A DNA stretch of 64,000 bases, from contig NZ_JABWRJ020000002.1 of assembly GCF_014268935.2 (NCBI RefSeq), forward strand, positions 674,001-738,000, written 5' to 3'. The translations under genes and the position numbers were made by a program. This stretch comes from Pseudomonas peradeniyensis (GTDB lineage: Bacteria; Pseudomonadota; Gammaproteobacteria; Pseudomonadales; Pseudomonadaceae). Each line of letters opens with the position of its first letter. The stretch's first letter is position 1. Shown one piece after another: positions 37,842 to 47,263 of the stretch. The notes beneath the pieces are model-generated. The model ran no database searches and was not told where the DNA came from. It was given only the letters and a program-made list of their open reading frames with translations.

Positions 37842-39986
37842 ATGCATGATGAAGGCAAGGTGGTGCCCCTGGCGGCTGCCATCGACCGGGGTGCGCGCGC
37901 GCCCTCGCCATGCCTTCCCGTGCTGCTCCTGCAGGTGCGCGACAAGGCCGCGTTGCAATTGCGCCAGGGCTTGCAGGCACTGTTCGACAATGCCGACGAC
38001 ACCCTGTTCGAAATGGCCGACAAGGCCAGCGGCCGCCTCGACCAGAACCTGTATTTCGAAGCCATGCGTGACCTGCGCCTCAAGCGCAAGAGCATCGAGC
38101 GGGGTTTCCTCGATACTTTCTACGAGGCCTTCGCCCGCATCGGTCAGGGTGACGGGCTCGAGTCCCTGGTCAGGGCGCAGACACAGGACAAGCCGTCGCT
38201 GGAGCGCTCGGTAGCCGTGCAGGCCATGGTCGACCGGGTGCTGTCCCGCGACGGTTTCCTGCTTGAGCAGTTGAACCTGCGCTTCACCACGCTGCTGGAG
38301 TTGCCGCTGGCCAGCGCAAGCAACCCCCTGGGCCCCGGCAACCTGTGTGGCTATTTCCTCGACGCTGGGCGCAACCTCGGGGTCGGCGCCAGCGTCAAGA
38401 TGGTGCTGCTCAAGCTGTTCGAGCGCTACGTGCTGCGCGACCTCGACCTGCTCTACGGCGAGGCCAGCCAGTTGCTCGCCAGCGCCGGTGTGCTGCCGGA
38501 GCTGATGCCCGCCCCGCGGCGCCGCGCCGAGGACCGGCGCAGCATCGCCCGGCGTGTCCCGGCCAGCCCGGCGCTGGGTAGTTTGTCCGACTCCGCCGGC
38601 CAGGCCTTCTTCGCCTCGGTGCAGGCGCTGCTGGCGCCGGTGCGCGGACGTGTCGCGCCGCGACTGCAGGCGGCCGGATCCGCGCAGCCGACCAGCACCG
38701 GCGACCTGCTGCGCCTGCTCACCCACCTGCAGCACTATGTGCCGACCCCCGGCGAGCCGGATGACTTCAACCTCGGCCTGCAGCTGGAGCAGTTGTTGCT
38801 GCGGGTCAGTGTGCGCAGCGGCACGCGGCGGCGGATCGCCACCGACGACGAGGACACGATCAACCTGGTCGACCTGCTGTTCGCCTACATCCAGGGCGAC
38901 GACAACCTGCCGGCCAGCCTGCGGGCGCTGATTGCCCGCCTGCATATCCCGGTGCTCAAGGTCGCGCTGGTCGACAAGGGCATGTTCAGCCGTGGCAGCC
39001 ACCCGGCGCGCCGCCTGCTCAACGAGATCGCCGCCGTGGCCATCGGCTGGGAGAGCGATGCCGAGGGGCTGCGCGACAGCCTGCACTTGCGGGTCGAGCG
39101 TATCGTCCAGCGCCTGCTCAATGACTTTTCCGACGACTGCGCGGTGTTCAACGAGCTGCTCGATGAGTTTCTCGCCTTCAGCCAGGACGAGCGCCGGCGC
39201 AACGAACTGCTCGAGCAGCGCACCCGCGATGCCGAGGAGGGCCGTGCCCGTACCCTGCAGGCCCGCCAGCGGGTGCAGCAGGAGTTGAACGACCGCCTGC
39301 ATGGCCGGGTGCTGCCGCAGGTGGTGGTGCAGATGCTGGTGCAGTCCTGGAGCCAGGTGCTGCTGCTGGCCTGGCTGAAGCAGGGCGAGGCCTCGGCGGC
39401 CTGGGCCGACGCCCTGGCGACAGTGGACGACCTGCTGGTCAGCATTGCCCCGTACCGTGAGCCACAGCGCCTGCTGGAGCAGGTGCCGGGCCTGCTCAAG
39501 GCGCTACGCGACGGCCTGGCGGGGGTGGCGCTGGACTCCGCCGCCACGCGTGATTTCTTCCTGCAACTGGAGAAACTGCACCTGCGTGCCTGCGGTGGCA
39601 CGCCGGAGCCGGACGCCGCATTGGATGAAGTGTGGCTGGAGGAGGCTATCGTGCTGGCGGTCAGCGACGAGTCCGCCCTTGCCCCTGGCCTGCCGCTCGA
39701 TGACCAGGAGCCGGCATTGCGCCAGGTGCAGCGCCTGCAGGTCGGCAACTGGGTCGAAGTGATGGACGACGACGAGCCGCTGCGCTGCAAGCTGGTGGCG
39801 CGCATCGACAGCAATGATCGCCTGGTCTTCACCAACCGCACCGGCATGAAGGTGCGCGAATGGAACCGCATGGGCCTGGCCCTGGCGCTGCGCCGTGGCG
39901 AGGTGCGCCTGCTGGACGACGGCCTGCTGTTCGAGCGGGCGCTGGAAGCGGTTTTGGAGCAACTGCGCGGGCAGCAGGCGCAGTAG
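37842..39986 (+). CDS. DUF1631 family protein
   Basis: 714 residues, largely helical and charged, no signal or membrane segment. The C-terminal ~80 residues (LQVGNWVEVMDDDEPLRCKL, then SNDRLVFTNRTGMKVREWN) look like a small beta-barrel of the PilZ type, suggesting nucleotide or cyclic di-GMP binding, though the RxxxR and D/NxSxxG motifs are not clear. An ideal AGGAG precedes ATG 37842. This family sits between nadC and ampD in pseudomonads as I recall. Function unknown. The TAG stop is followed 2 bases later by a long palindrome. Confidence 0.87.
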   Translation: MHDEGKVVPLAAAIDRGARAPSPCLPVLLLQVRDKAALQLRQGLQALFDNADDTLFEMADKASGRLDQNLYFEAMRDLRLKRKSIERGFLDTFYEAFARIGQGDGLESLVRAQTQDKPSLERSVAVQAMVDRVLSRDGFLLEQLNLRFTTLLELPLASASNPLGPGNLCGYFLDAGRNLGVGASVKMVLLKLFERYVLRDLDLLYGEASQLLASAGVLPELMPAPRRRAEDRRSIARRVPASPALGSLSDSAGQAFFASVQALLAPVRGRVAPRLQAAGSAQPTSTGDLLRLLTHLQHYVPTPGEPDDFNLGLQLEQLLLRVSVRSGTRRRIATDDEDTINLVDLLFAYIQGDDNLPASLRALIARLHIPVLKVALVDKGMFSRGSHPARRLLNEIAAVAIGWESDAEGLRDSLHLRVERIVQRLLNDFSDDCAVFNELLDEFLAFSQDERRRNELLEQRTRDAEEGRARTLQARQRVQQELNDRLHGRVLPQVVVQMLVQSWSQVLLLAWLKQGEASAAWADALATVDDLLVSIAPYREPQRLLEQVPGLLKALRDGLAGVALDSAATRDFFLQLEKLHLRACGGTPEPDAALDEVWLEEAIVLAVSDESALAPGLPLDDQEPALRQVQRLQVGNWVEVMDDDEPLRCKLVARIDSNDRLVFTNRTGMKVREWNRMGLALALRRGEVRLLDDGLLFERALEAVLEQLRGQQAQ

Positions 39987-39988
39987 GC

Positions 39989-40124
39989 TTTGTACGAAAA
40001 GTGCCTGCGCGACGATCATGCTGCGTTGAAAACAGGCTCGGAATGCTCATTTACAACCCGTAAACTCCGCTTCCTCGCCTGTTTTCGCCTTGCCTGATCG
40101 TCGCTCGGCTACTTTTCGTACAAA
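39989..40124. repeat. 136-bp imperfect palindromic element
   Basis: Terminal arms TTTGTACGAAAAGT (39989-40002) and ACTTTTCGTACAAA (40111-40124) are exact inverse complements. Pairing continues inward: GCGACGATCA, GAAAACAGGC and TTAC each find their complement on the other side, so the two 68-base halves form one long interrupted hairpin closed near ACAACCCGT. It starts 2 bases after the DUF1631 stop and ends 100 bases before ampD. No coding capacity; MITE-like or a structured terminator. Confidence 0.85.
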
Positions 40125-40224
40125 CCCTAACGCTGAATTTTCCTACACAATCATTTACATGCAAGCGCCTGCCGGCCACGGCATACTGGGTACCTGTCTC
40201 GGGCGTCATTTCAGGATCTGCACC

Positions 40225-40791
40225 ATGCAATTGGACCGTGCGACCGGCTGGTTCACCGGCGTCAGCCACTGCCCCTCGCCGAACTTTAACGCCCGCCCCG
40301 ACGGCGAGGCCATCGCGCTGCTGGTCATCCACAACATCAGCCTGCCACCGGCCTGCTTCGGCACCGGCAAGGTGCAGCAGTTCTTCCAGAACCGCCTGGA
40401 CCCGAACGAGCACCCTTATTTCGCCACCATCAACCACCTGACCGTCTCGGCGCATCTGTTCGTCGAGCGCGATGGCGCGGTGACCCAGTTCGTCTCGTTG
40501 CTCGACCGCGCCTGGCATGCCGGCGTGTCGCGCTTCGGCGAGCGCGAGGGCTGCAACGATTTTTCCATCGGCATCGAACTGGAAGGCACTGACGAGCTGC
40601 CCTACACCGATGCCCAGTACGCCACCCTGGAGCGGCTGACCCGCGAGATCCGCGCGGCATGGCCTGTGATCGACGCTCAGCGCATCTGTGGCCACAGCGA
40701 TATCGCCCCGCAGCGCAAGACCGATCCGGGGCCGGCCTTCGACTGGTCGCGCTACCGGGCCGCGCTGCAACGCAACGAGGACAAGGCATGA
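40225..40791 (+). CDS. ampD: 1,6-anhydro-N-acetylmuramyl-L-alanine amidase
   Basis: 188 residues, cytoplasmic zinc amidase of peptidoglycan recycling; its loss derepresses AmpC beta-lactamase in related species. Zinc-ligand His36 in LLVIHNISLP, the second His and the Asp in CGHSDIAPQRKTDPGPAFDW. ATG 40225 has AGGA 9-12 bases upstream. Translationally coupled to ampE by an ATGA overlap. Confidence 0.96.
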   Translation: MQLDRATGWFTGVSHCPSPNFNARPDGEAIALLVIHNISLPPACFGTGKVQQFFQNRLDPNEHPYFATINHLTVSAHLFVERDGAVTQFVSLLDRAWHAGVSRFGEREGCNDFSIGIELEGTDELPYTDAQYATLERLTREIRAAWPVIDAQRICGHSDIAPQRKTDPGPAFDWSRYRAALQRNEDKA

Positions 40792-41618
40792 GTTTTCTGG
40801 TGTTGGTGCTGGCGCTGTGGGTCGAGAAGTTCTCGGCCCTGCGCCAGCGGTTGCAGCGCGACGGCTTCTACCTGGGCGAGCTGGTGCGCCTGGAGCGCAG
40901 CGGCAAGGTCCATCCCTGGTGGACGCTGGGCATCCTGGTCCTGGCGCCGGTGGCGCTGCTCGCGCTGCTGCTGCATGTGCTGGAACCGGTGGCCTACGGC
41001 CTGCTGGCGTTGCCGGTGCACCTGCTGGTGCTGGTCTACAGCCTCGGCCGCGGCGATGTGAAGGCGGCGCTCGGGCCGTTTCGCGATGCCTGGCGCCGCG
41101 GTGACGACCAGGCCGCGCTGCATGTGGCCGAACGCGACCTGGGGCTGGCCGCCGACGATGCCCAGAGCCTGATCAAGCGGGTCCAGGGCCATCTGCTGTG
41201 GCAGGCCTACCAGAGCTTCTTCGCGGTGATCTTCTGGTACTTCCTGCTCGGCCCGGGGGCAGCGCTGGCCTACCGCCTGCTGGCGCTGACCATGGACCAC
41301 AGCCGCCAGCCGGCGCTGCAGACCCTGGCCGGGCAATTGCGCCATGCCATGGACTGGCTGCCGGTGCGGGTGATGACGGTGAGCTTCGCCCTGGTCGGCA
41401 ACTTCGTCGCGGTGACCCGGGTGATGTTGCACGAGCTGCTCGACTGGCACGTCAGCGCCGGGCACCTGGTGGCCAAGGTCGGTCGGGTGGCCGACGACAT
41501 TCCCGAAGAGGAGGACCGCCAGCGTGGCCTGGAGCGCCTGGACAGCCTGTGGGAGCTGCTGCTGCGTTGCGCCGTGTTGTGGTATGCCTGCTTCGCCCTG
41601 TGGACCGTGCTGGTCTGA
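40788..41618 (+). CDS. ampE: AmpE regulatory/signalling membrane protein
   Basis: 276 residues, about four membrane segments (WWTLGILVLAPVALLALLLH, FFAVIFWYFLLGPGAALAYR, and a C-terminal LLRCAVLWYACFALWTVLV). Starts MSFLVLVLALWVEKFSALRQ, the AmpE pattern. Overlaps ampD by 4 bases. Proposed inner-membrane partner in beta-lactamase regulation; biochemical role unproven. Confidence 0.93.
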   Translation: MSFLVLVLALWVEKFSALRQRLQRDGFYLGELVRLERSGKVHPWWTLGILVLAPVALLALLLHVLEPVAYGLLALPVHLLVLVYSLGRGDVKAALGPFRDAWRRGDDQAALHVAERDLGLAADDAQSLIKRVQGHLLWQAYQSFFAVIFWYFLLGPGAALAYRLLALTMDHSRQPALQTLAGQLRHAMDWLPVRVMTVSFALVGNFVAVTRVMLHELLDWHVSAGHLVAKVGRVADDIPEEEDRQRGLERLDSLWELLLRCAVLWYACFALWTVLV

Positions 41619-41750
41619 GCCGTTCATCAACGCGTTGCTTGCTTAACCATAAGTTACAAACCTTGATTCCAATCTGCGCTATACAAAGCCACTGGCCCTA
41701 GATGGCCTTGTGCTACCCCGCAGAACAACAAGAATTCAAGGAGGTGACCT

Positions 41751-43763
41751 GTGAAGCGTCTGCTCTATCCGGCCATCGCACTGATGAACCGGCTGAGCTT
41801 CGGCATGAAGTTCAGCCTGATCAGCGTCCTGTTCTTCCTGCCTATGCTGGTCACCAGTTTTTACCTGGTCCGCGACGCCTACAACCAGCTGCAGGCCACC
41901 CGCGGCGAACTCCAGGGGCTGGCGCCGCTGTCCGAGAGCCTGGCCCTGCGCGGCGACCTGGAGACCCTGGGCAACCTGCTGCAGATCAACGCCGTGCTGG
42001 GCCAGTCGGGCCAGGCTGGCGATGTGGAAAGCCGCATTGCCGGCTTGCAGGACAAGGTCCAGGCCCGGCTCGACGGCCTCAAGGGCAGTGACCCTGCGCT
42101 TGAGGCCAAGCGTGCCGAGCTGGCCGAGGCCTTTGCCCGCGCCCGCGACGAAAGCTCGCTGCAGAATAAGGCGGCACTGTTCGACAAGCTGCTGGCCCAG
42201 GCCCAGGTGCTGGGCAAGCTGGTCGCCAGCCAGTCGGGCTTGAACCAGGACAGCCAGGCCTCGGTGCGCCAGCTGAGCGAACTGGTCGGCAACGCCACGG
42301 CGCAGGTCACCCAGGCCCTGGGCGAAGGCCGGGCGATGGGCGCGGTGGCCCTCGGTCGCGGTTTCATGGATTCCTCGGGCAGCGCGCGCTTCGAAGACTT
42401 GCTGCAGCGCCTGGAGCGGCTGTCCGCCGACTATGCCATCCGTCTCGACGACGTCCTGGCCAGCGATGCCGGGCTCAAGGCCGCGCTGAACAGCGACGCC
42501 GAGGCCAGCCAGTCCACGGTCAAGCAGGCCGCGACCCTGTTCGAGGACCAGGTGGTGGTGGCCGAGACCCTGGATGCGCCCTGGGCCGGCTTCTACCAGC
42601 AGACCAGCGACCTGATGGCGCAGACCTACCGCTTCAACGACGCTGTCCTCGCCCACCTGCACGGCCAACTGGAAGAGCGCCTGGGCGAGCACCGCCTGCG
42701 CACGATCGCGCTGGTCGCGGCCCTGGCCACGGTGTTCGCGCTGATCGTCTACCTCTACGGCGGCTTCTACGTCTCCACCCGGGAAACCCTCGGCAACCTG
42801 GGCAACGCCATGGACAAGGTCGCCGCCGGCGACATGACCATCAGCTTCAAGGCCAACAGCCAGGACGAACTGGGCGAACTGGGGCGTGGCTTCAACGAGA
42901 CGGTGCGGCGTATCCGCGGGCTGATCGAGCAGGTCGGCAAGACCGTGACCACGGTCGAGGAGCAAGCCGGGCAGGTGCTGTCGGTGTCGAGCCGCAGCAA
43001 CCAGGCAGTCAGTGGCCAGCGCGAGCAGATCGAGCAGGTGGCCACGGCCATGAACCAGATGAGTGCCACCGCGCAGGAGGTCGCTCGCAGCGCCGCCCTG
43101 GCCGCCGAAGGCGCGCAGCGGGTCAACCACGAGAGCGCCTCGGGCCGCGATCTGGTGGAAAGCCAGCAGGGCAGCATCGCCCGCCTGGCCGGCGAGATCG
43201 ACCAGAGCGTGGCGGCGGTGAACCAACTGGCAGGCGACAGCCAAGCCATCGGCCGGGTGCTGGAAGTGATCCGCAGCATCGCCGAGCAGACCAACCTGCT
43301 GGCCCTCAACGCCGCCATCGAGGCAGCCCGGGCCGGCGAGCAGGGCAGGGGCTTCGCCGTGGTCGCCGACGAAGTGCGGACCCTGGCCAGGCGCACCCAG
43401 GACTCCACCGAAGAGATCGCGCAGATGATCCAGCGCCTGCGCGAAGGCGTGGGCGCGGCGGTGCGGGTGATGGGCAGCAGCCACCAGATGGCCGCCGGGA
43501 CCGTGGACGAGGCGCGCCAGGTGCAACAGGCCCTGGGCAACATCCTCGGCGCGGTGGGCGGGATCGTCGAGCAGAACCAGCAGATCGCCGCCGCTGTCGA
43601 GCAGCAGACCGCCGTGGCCCACGACATCGACCAGAACATCGTGGCGATCAACCGCGCGGCGCAGGACACCACCGAGGGCGCCTGCCAGACCGAGGACGCC
43701 AGCCGGGCGTTGTCGGCGCAGGTGGTGGAGCTCAAGCGGTTGATCGGGGCGTTTCGGGTCTAG
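41751..43763 (+). CDS. methyl-accepting chemotaxis protein, helical-bundle type
   Basis: 670 residues. N-terminal transmembrane helix ([20 protein letters not shown]), a long helical periplasmic domain (about 45-320), second transmembrane helix ([20 protein letters not shown]), HAMP, then a signalling domain with [20 protein letters not shown]. Start GTG 41751 follows a strong GGAGGTG. The location after ampE matches the P. aeruginosa receptor PA4520 as I recall. No sigma-28-type promoter was found upstream, unlike the two other receptors here. Its TAG stop lies inside the left end of a palindromic element. Confidence 0.9.
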   Translation: MKRLLYPAIALMNRLSFGMKFSLISVLFFLPMLVTSFYLVRDAYNQLQATRGELQGLAPLSESLALRGDLETLGNLLQINAVLGQSGQAGDVESRIAGLQDKVQARLDGLKGSDPALEAKRAELAEAFARARDESSLQNKAALFDKLLAQAQVLGKLVASQSGLNQDSQASVRQLSELVGNATAQVTQALGEGRAMGAVALGRGFMDSSGSARFEDLLQRLERLSADYAIRLDDVLASDAGLKAALNSDAEASQSTVKQAATLFEDQVVVAETLDAPWAGFYQQTSDLMAQTYRFNDAVLAHLHGQLEERLGEHRLRTIALVAALATVFALIVYLYGGFYVSTRETLGNLGNAMDKVAAGDMTISFKANSQDELGELGRGFNETVRRIRGLIEQVGKTVTTVEEQAGQVLSVSSRSNQAVSGQREQIEQVATAMNQMSATAQEVARSAALAAEGAQRVNHESASGRDLVESQQGSIARLAGEIDQSVAAVNQLAGDSQAIGRVLEVIRSIAEQTNLLALNAAIEAARAGEQGRGFAVVADEVRTLARRTQDSTEEIAQMIQRLREGVGAAVRVMGSSHQMAAGTVDEARQVQQALGNILGAVGGIVEQNQQIAAAVEQQTAVAHDIDQNIVAINRAAQDTTEGACQTEDASRALSAQVVELKRLIGAFRV

Positions 43764-43925
43764 TGTCCTGCCTCGGAAATACGTTCTCTTTTGGCGAGTG
43801 GCTTGGGTGTTCGGGCAAGGCGCCGCGACGAGTCATAGCAGGGCTATGGCGAGGAGTGGCAACGCCGGCCGGGCGCCCAAGACGCCGCCAAAAGTGAACA
43901 GCTTATTTCCGAGACAGGACACTAG
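43760..43925. repeat. 166-bp palindromic element with CTAG ends
   Basis: The ends CTAGTGTCCTGCCTCGGAAA and its inverse complement (TTTCCGAGACAGGACACTAG) pair over 22 bases with one mismatch. Pairing resumes inside (CTTTTGGCG with CGCCAAAAG; TTGGG with CCCAA) and closes on CATAGCAGGGCTATG. The CTAG on each side may be a target duplication or part of the repeat. The MCP stop codon TAG (43761-43763) comes from the left end. Typical of a MITE; no transposase here. Confidence 0.85.
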
Positions 43926-43979
43926 CACCTGCGGCGGCATTGAAGAACCGACGCAAGTCGGTGTTTCGTTTGGGCTGTC

Positions 43980-44414
43980 TCAGGGGCAGGATTGGCGGGC
44001 TTCGTAATGACGGGTCTGGTAAGGCAGCAGGGCTTGCGCTTTCAAACCGAGCCCTTCATCAAGTCCCCAGGATGCTGCCAATTCATCACGACGCTTGCGT
44101 ACAGCACTCGGTGGCTGGGCAATGGGCATGGCGTGGGGAAACAGCTCAAGTGCATGGCGGGTATCCATGACTCGGTGAACTGACGCACAGGAAAAACGCG
44201 TCAACTTTTCCAGCAAGTAACCCACTCGACGGACCTGAAGCTCATCGGGGTGGCGGCTAAGAAATACTCGGGCAGCGCCGACCAGGTCGACATCCGAATA
44301 CCAGACAGCCTGTGCCACACAGACAAGGGTAGAGTCATCCGCTTGACTCAGGGGGAACCTGGCAAGTTTGTTCAAGGCGGATGTGAAGAGGTTGTCGTCA
44401 AGACGCTTCGCCAT
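43980..44414 (-). CDS. unknown protein, partner of the nucleotidyltransferase gene
   Basis: 144 residues, MAKRLDDNLFTSALNKLARF, soluble and basic. It is mostly helical with an HHHH-like central stretch (LVGAARVFLSRHPDELQVRR) and has no recognised domain. ATG 44414 lies inside the end of the upstream nucleotidyltransferase gene (17-base overlap), so the two are translationally coupled. Base composition is lower in G+C than the neighbours. By context it could be the second component of a toxin-antitoxin or defence pair; this is inference only. Confidence 0.7.
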   Translation of the reverse strand: MAKRLDDNLFTSALNKLARFPLSQADDSTLVCVAQAVWYSDVDLVGAARVFLSRHPDELQVRRVGYLLEKLTRFSCASVHRVMDTRHALELFPHAMPIAQPPSAVRKRRDELAASWGLDEGLGLKAQALLPYQTRHYEARQSCP

Positions 44415-45066
44415 CTTCGGGCTCCAGGAAGTCGTGCAAGAGATGGGTCAATACGGTAGTCGGTGGCTCCTTGGAACCAACATACACATCGATTGCCTCC
44501 AGTGCCAGCCGCCGTAGCTCAGTGGTCAGGATCAGGCCAGACCGGAACAGCGCGTGAATGTCGCTCAGATCCTGTTCGGTCGCCCTGGCCAGCTTCGATA
44601 TGGCGATGTCGACCGGAGCTGCGATACGAACATGCAAGGGGGAGTTTTCCGGGAACTCTGCCAATGGCAGGCTGCGATCCAGGTAGTCTTCGTGGATCGG
44701 CCCGAAAGTGGTGGTGTAATGCAGGTCGTAGTGCAGTTCCAGCACTCGTCCGGACTGGACGTCGAAAAAAGCCTGGGGCACCTCGGCAAGCAGAGCTTGA
44801 AGGTCGAAGTGCCCGGCAAGGCTGGTCTCGTAACATTCGCCATCGACATCCATGGAAACGCGATGATGTGTGTAGAGATGGACGGCACACCCACCGAAGA
44901 TGATGATTTTTAATGCACCTGGCCCGGCTTGCTCTTGCGCCAGTTCCGCCTCTACTGACTTGAACATGGAAATCAGGGCTTGTCCCAGATCGCTGTGGGT
45001 GTTCAGGCGTGGAGGCATCAAATCCAGGCTGTCCATTGGCAACTTTGGTTTCCTGTTGATCAGCAC
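44398..45066 (-). CDS. nucleotidyltransferase-fold protein (DUF6036/AbiEii-like)
   Basis: 222 residues from GTG 45066 (AAGG 5 bases before it); ATG 45036 is a shorter alternative. KIIIFGGCAVHLYTHHRVSM followed by DVDG has the GG-x13-DxD pattern of polymerase-beta-type nucleotidyltransferases (Gly58-Gly59, Asp73, Asp75), with a possible third acid in LHYDLHY. Such proteins often form toxin or antitoxin components or act in phage defence. Coupled to the 144-residue gene downstream. Lower G+C and location between core genes point to acquisition. Confidence 0.78.
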   Translation of the reverse strand: MLINRKPKLPMDSLDLMPPRLNTHSDLGQALISMFKSVEAELAQEQAGPGALKIIIFGGCAVHLYTHHRVSMDVDGECYETSLAGHFDLQALLAEVPQAFFDVQSGRVLELHYDLHYTTTFGPIHEDYLDRSLPLAEFPENSPLHVRIAAPVDIAISKLARATEQDLSDIHALFRSGLILTTELRRLALEAIDVYVGSKEPPTTVLTHLLHDFLEPEDGEAS

Positions 45067-45192
45067 AAAGCCTTGCCTGAGCGAGGTGCACTCAAGCGCA
45101 TTTAGTGCATCAATCTATTGGGTAGGCCGAGGTACCGGAAACAGGAGAGTGGCTTCTGGATGTTGCCAACGGGCAGGCTTGAACAGCGGTGG

Positions 45193-45969
45193 TTACCAGC
45201 CAAATAGTGCGCAGGCGTTGTGGCTGCTGGCCTCGGCCAATTGCTCGACATCAACGCCGATAACTTCAGCCAGTGCCTGTGCAATTTCTGGTAAATATTC
45301 TGGGCTGTTGCGCTGCCCCGGGAACATCGCCGGCGCCATGTCCGGCGCGTCGGTCTCCAGCACCACGCTGTCCAGCGCCAGCCTTGGCAGGGTCTTGCGC
45401 AGGCGCAACGCCTGGGGCCAGGTGCCGGCGCCGCCGAGTCCCAGTTTGAAGCCGAGTTTGATGTACTCCCGCGCCTCTTCGTAGCTGCCGGCAAAGGCAT
45501 GGATGATCCCCGCCCGCGCCGGCTTGTAGCGCTTGAGCGTGGCGATCACCTGGGCGTGGCTGCGGCGTACGTGCAACAGCGACGGCAGCTCGAAGTCGCA
45601 GGCCAATTGCAGCTGGGCCTCGAACAACGCCTGCTGGCGCGTCGGGTCCAGCTCGGGCAGGTAGAAATCCAGGCCAAACTCACCCACCGCACACAGCCGT
45701 GGATCGCCGCGCAGGCGTTCCAGCCAGTCGCGCAGTTGCGCGAGGTGTTCGGGACGGTGCTGCTCGAGGTAGATCGGGTGCAGCCCCAGCGCCGCGTACA
45801 CGCCCTCGTTGGCGCAGGCCAGGTCCCAGACCCGCTGGAAGTTGTCCTGGTACACCCCCAGCACCACCATGCGCTCCACCCCGCGCGCCGCCGCGTTGGC
45901 CAGCAGGCGCGGGCGGTCGGCGTCGAAATCGGGGAAGTCGAGGTGGGTGTGGGTGTCGATCAGGCGCAT
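45193..45969 (-). CDS. TatD-family metal-dependent hydrolase
   Basis: 258 residues, TIM-barrel. Metal ligands: DTHTHLDFPDF near the start, Glu in AVGEFGLDFY, His in SLLHVRRSH, and Asp in VVLETDAPDMAP. TatD-type nucleases/hydrolases act on DNA or D-amino-acid tRNA in some members; the substrate here is unknown. ATG 45969 is 2 bases after the cra stop on the same strand, so they are cotranscribed. Confidence 0.93.
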   Translation of the reverse strand: MRLIDTHTHLDFPDFDADRPRLLANAAARGVERMVVLGVYQDNFQRVWDLACANEGVYAALGLHPIYLEQHRPEHLAQLRDWLERLRGDPRLCAVGEFGLDFYLPELDPTRQQALFEAQLQLACDFELPSLLHVRRSHAQVIATLKRYKPARAGIIHAFAGSYEEAREYIKLGFKLGLGGAGTWPQALRLRKTLPRLALDSVVLETDAPDMAPAMFPGQRNSPEYLPEIAQALAEVIGVDVEQLAEASSHNACALFGW

Positions 45970-45971
45970 GT

Positions 45972-46967
45972 TCAGGCCTTGGCGATCCGTTGCTTGAAGG
46001 TACGGCCGATGGCGTGCACACCGGGCTCGTAGCGCTTGTCCTCGATGGCGGCCAGGGCCAGTTCCAGCGCGGTGGCGGCGATCAGGCCGTGCTGCTGGGC
46101 CATGGCGTTGACCGGCAGCGGCAGGAAGTCGAGCAGTTGGTTGTCGCCGAAGGTGCCCAGTTGCAGCTCGCGCGAATCCTCCGGGCGCGCCTGGAGCGTG
46201 TCGAACACGCCCTGCAGCAGCACGTAGGAGGTGGTCACCAGGGCATCCGGCAGGCCGCCCAGTTCGTCGATCAGTTGCTGCATCAGGCGCTGGCCGCATT
46301 CACGGCTGAAGGCCTCGCCCTGGTAGCGGCGCACGTCGCCGTCGAAGCCTTGCAGGGCCTCGTCGAAGCCACCGGCGCGGGCCTGGCTCACCGACAGCTC
46401 GGGGCGGGCGCCAATCAGGGCGATGCTGCGCGGGCGGGTTTTCAAAAGGCTCTGGGCCAGCTGGCGGCTGGCGTCGCGGTCGTCGCTGATCACCGAGCAG
46501 AAATGCGCCGGGTCCAGGCGTCGGTCGATGGCGATCACCGGCAGGCCCTTGGCCTGCAGCTCGCGGTAGCTGTCGTCCTCCGGCGGCAGGCAGCTGGCGA
46601 CGAACAGCGCATCGCAGCGGCGGGCGCGGAACAGCTGCTGCAACTGGCGTTCGCTGTCGGGCTGGTCGTCGCTGCTGGCGATCAGCAGCTGGTAGCCACG
46701 GGCACGGGCGCCTTGCTCCAGTTGCTTGGCGATGCGGGCGTAGCTGGGGTTCTCCAGATCCGGGAGAATGAAGCCCAGGGTGCGCGTGTGTCGGCTGCGC
46801 AGGCCGGCGGCCTGGGGGTTGGGCGTGAAGCCGTGGGCCTCGACCACCGCGCGCACGCGCTCGACGGTGCTGTTGCTGATGCGCTGCTGTTCGGCCTTGC
46901 CATTGATGACGTAGCTGGCGGTGGTCACGGACACACCGGCCAGACGGGCGATATCGCTGAGTTTCAC
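45972..46967 (-). CDS. cra: fructose repressor Cra (FruR), LacI family
   Basis: 331 residues. N-terminal helix-turn-helix KLSDIARLAGVSVTTASYVI followed by the hinge NPQAAGLRSRHTRTLGFI, then a sugar-binding core. It represses fruBKA, released by fructose-1-phosphate in P. putida. The start is GTG 46967 with AAGGAAAA at 6 bases; the frame is open further upstream but not conserved. Divergent from fruB, with a Cra operator between. Confidence 0.94.
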   Translation of the reverse strand: MKLSDIARLAGVSVTTASYVINGKAEQQRISNSTVERVRAVVEAHGFTPNPQAAGLRSRHTRTLGFILPDLENPSYARIAKQLEQGARARGYQLLIASSDDQPDSERQLQQLFRARRCDALFVASCLPPEDDSYRELQAKGLPVIAIDRRLDPAHFCSVISDDRDASRQLAQSLLKTRPRSIALIGARPELSVSQARAGGFDEALQGFDGDVRRYQGEAFSRECGQRLMQQLIDELGGLPDALVTTSYVLLQGVFDTLQARPEDSRELQLGTFGDNQLLDFLPLPVNAMAQQHGLIAATALELALAAIEDKRYEPGVHAIGRTFKQRIAKA

Positions 46968-47124
46968 CGAATTTTCCTTATTGTTTCCGGGACTGGCCAC
47001 GGGGCTGGACCGGCTAGTTTCACCCATCCACGGCCCTGCGCGCAGACGACCATTGTCGCAATTGTCCGACAGGATGGGGCTTTTTCGTTGGCAGATTATC
47101 GAGTAACGTGGCCACTTGGTCAGA

Positions 47125-47136
47125 TTAAACGTTTCA
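47125..47136. promoter_or_regulatory. Cra (FruR) operator of fruB
   Basis: TTAAACGTTTCA is exactly the operator reported for Cra in the P. putida fruB promoter, as I recall. It lies 128 bases before the fruB start and 158 before the cra start, in the divergent region. Confidence 0.9.
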
Positions 47137-47263
47137 GCAAAACGAAATTTCCTGCCTGGAAATGCGCATTCGCCCGTTGCGCTGATCGTTTTGGCGGCTA
47201 TTGCCGTCGAATTCCACAACAATACCTCGGTAGCCGACGGGGCTACCGCAAAAGGAGAGGGTC

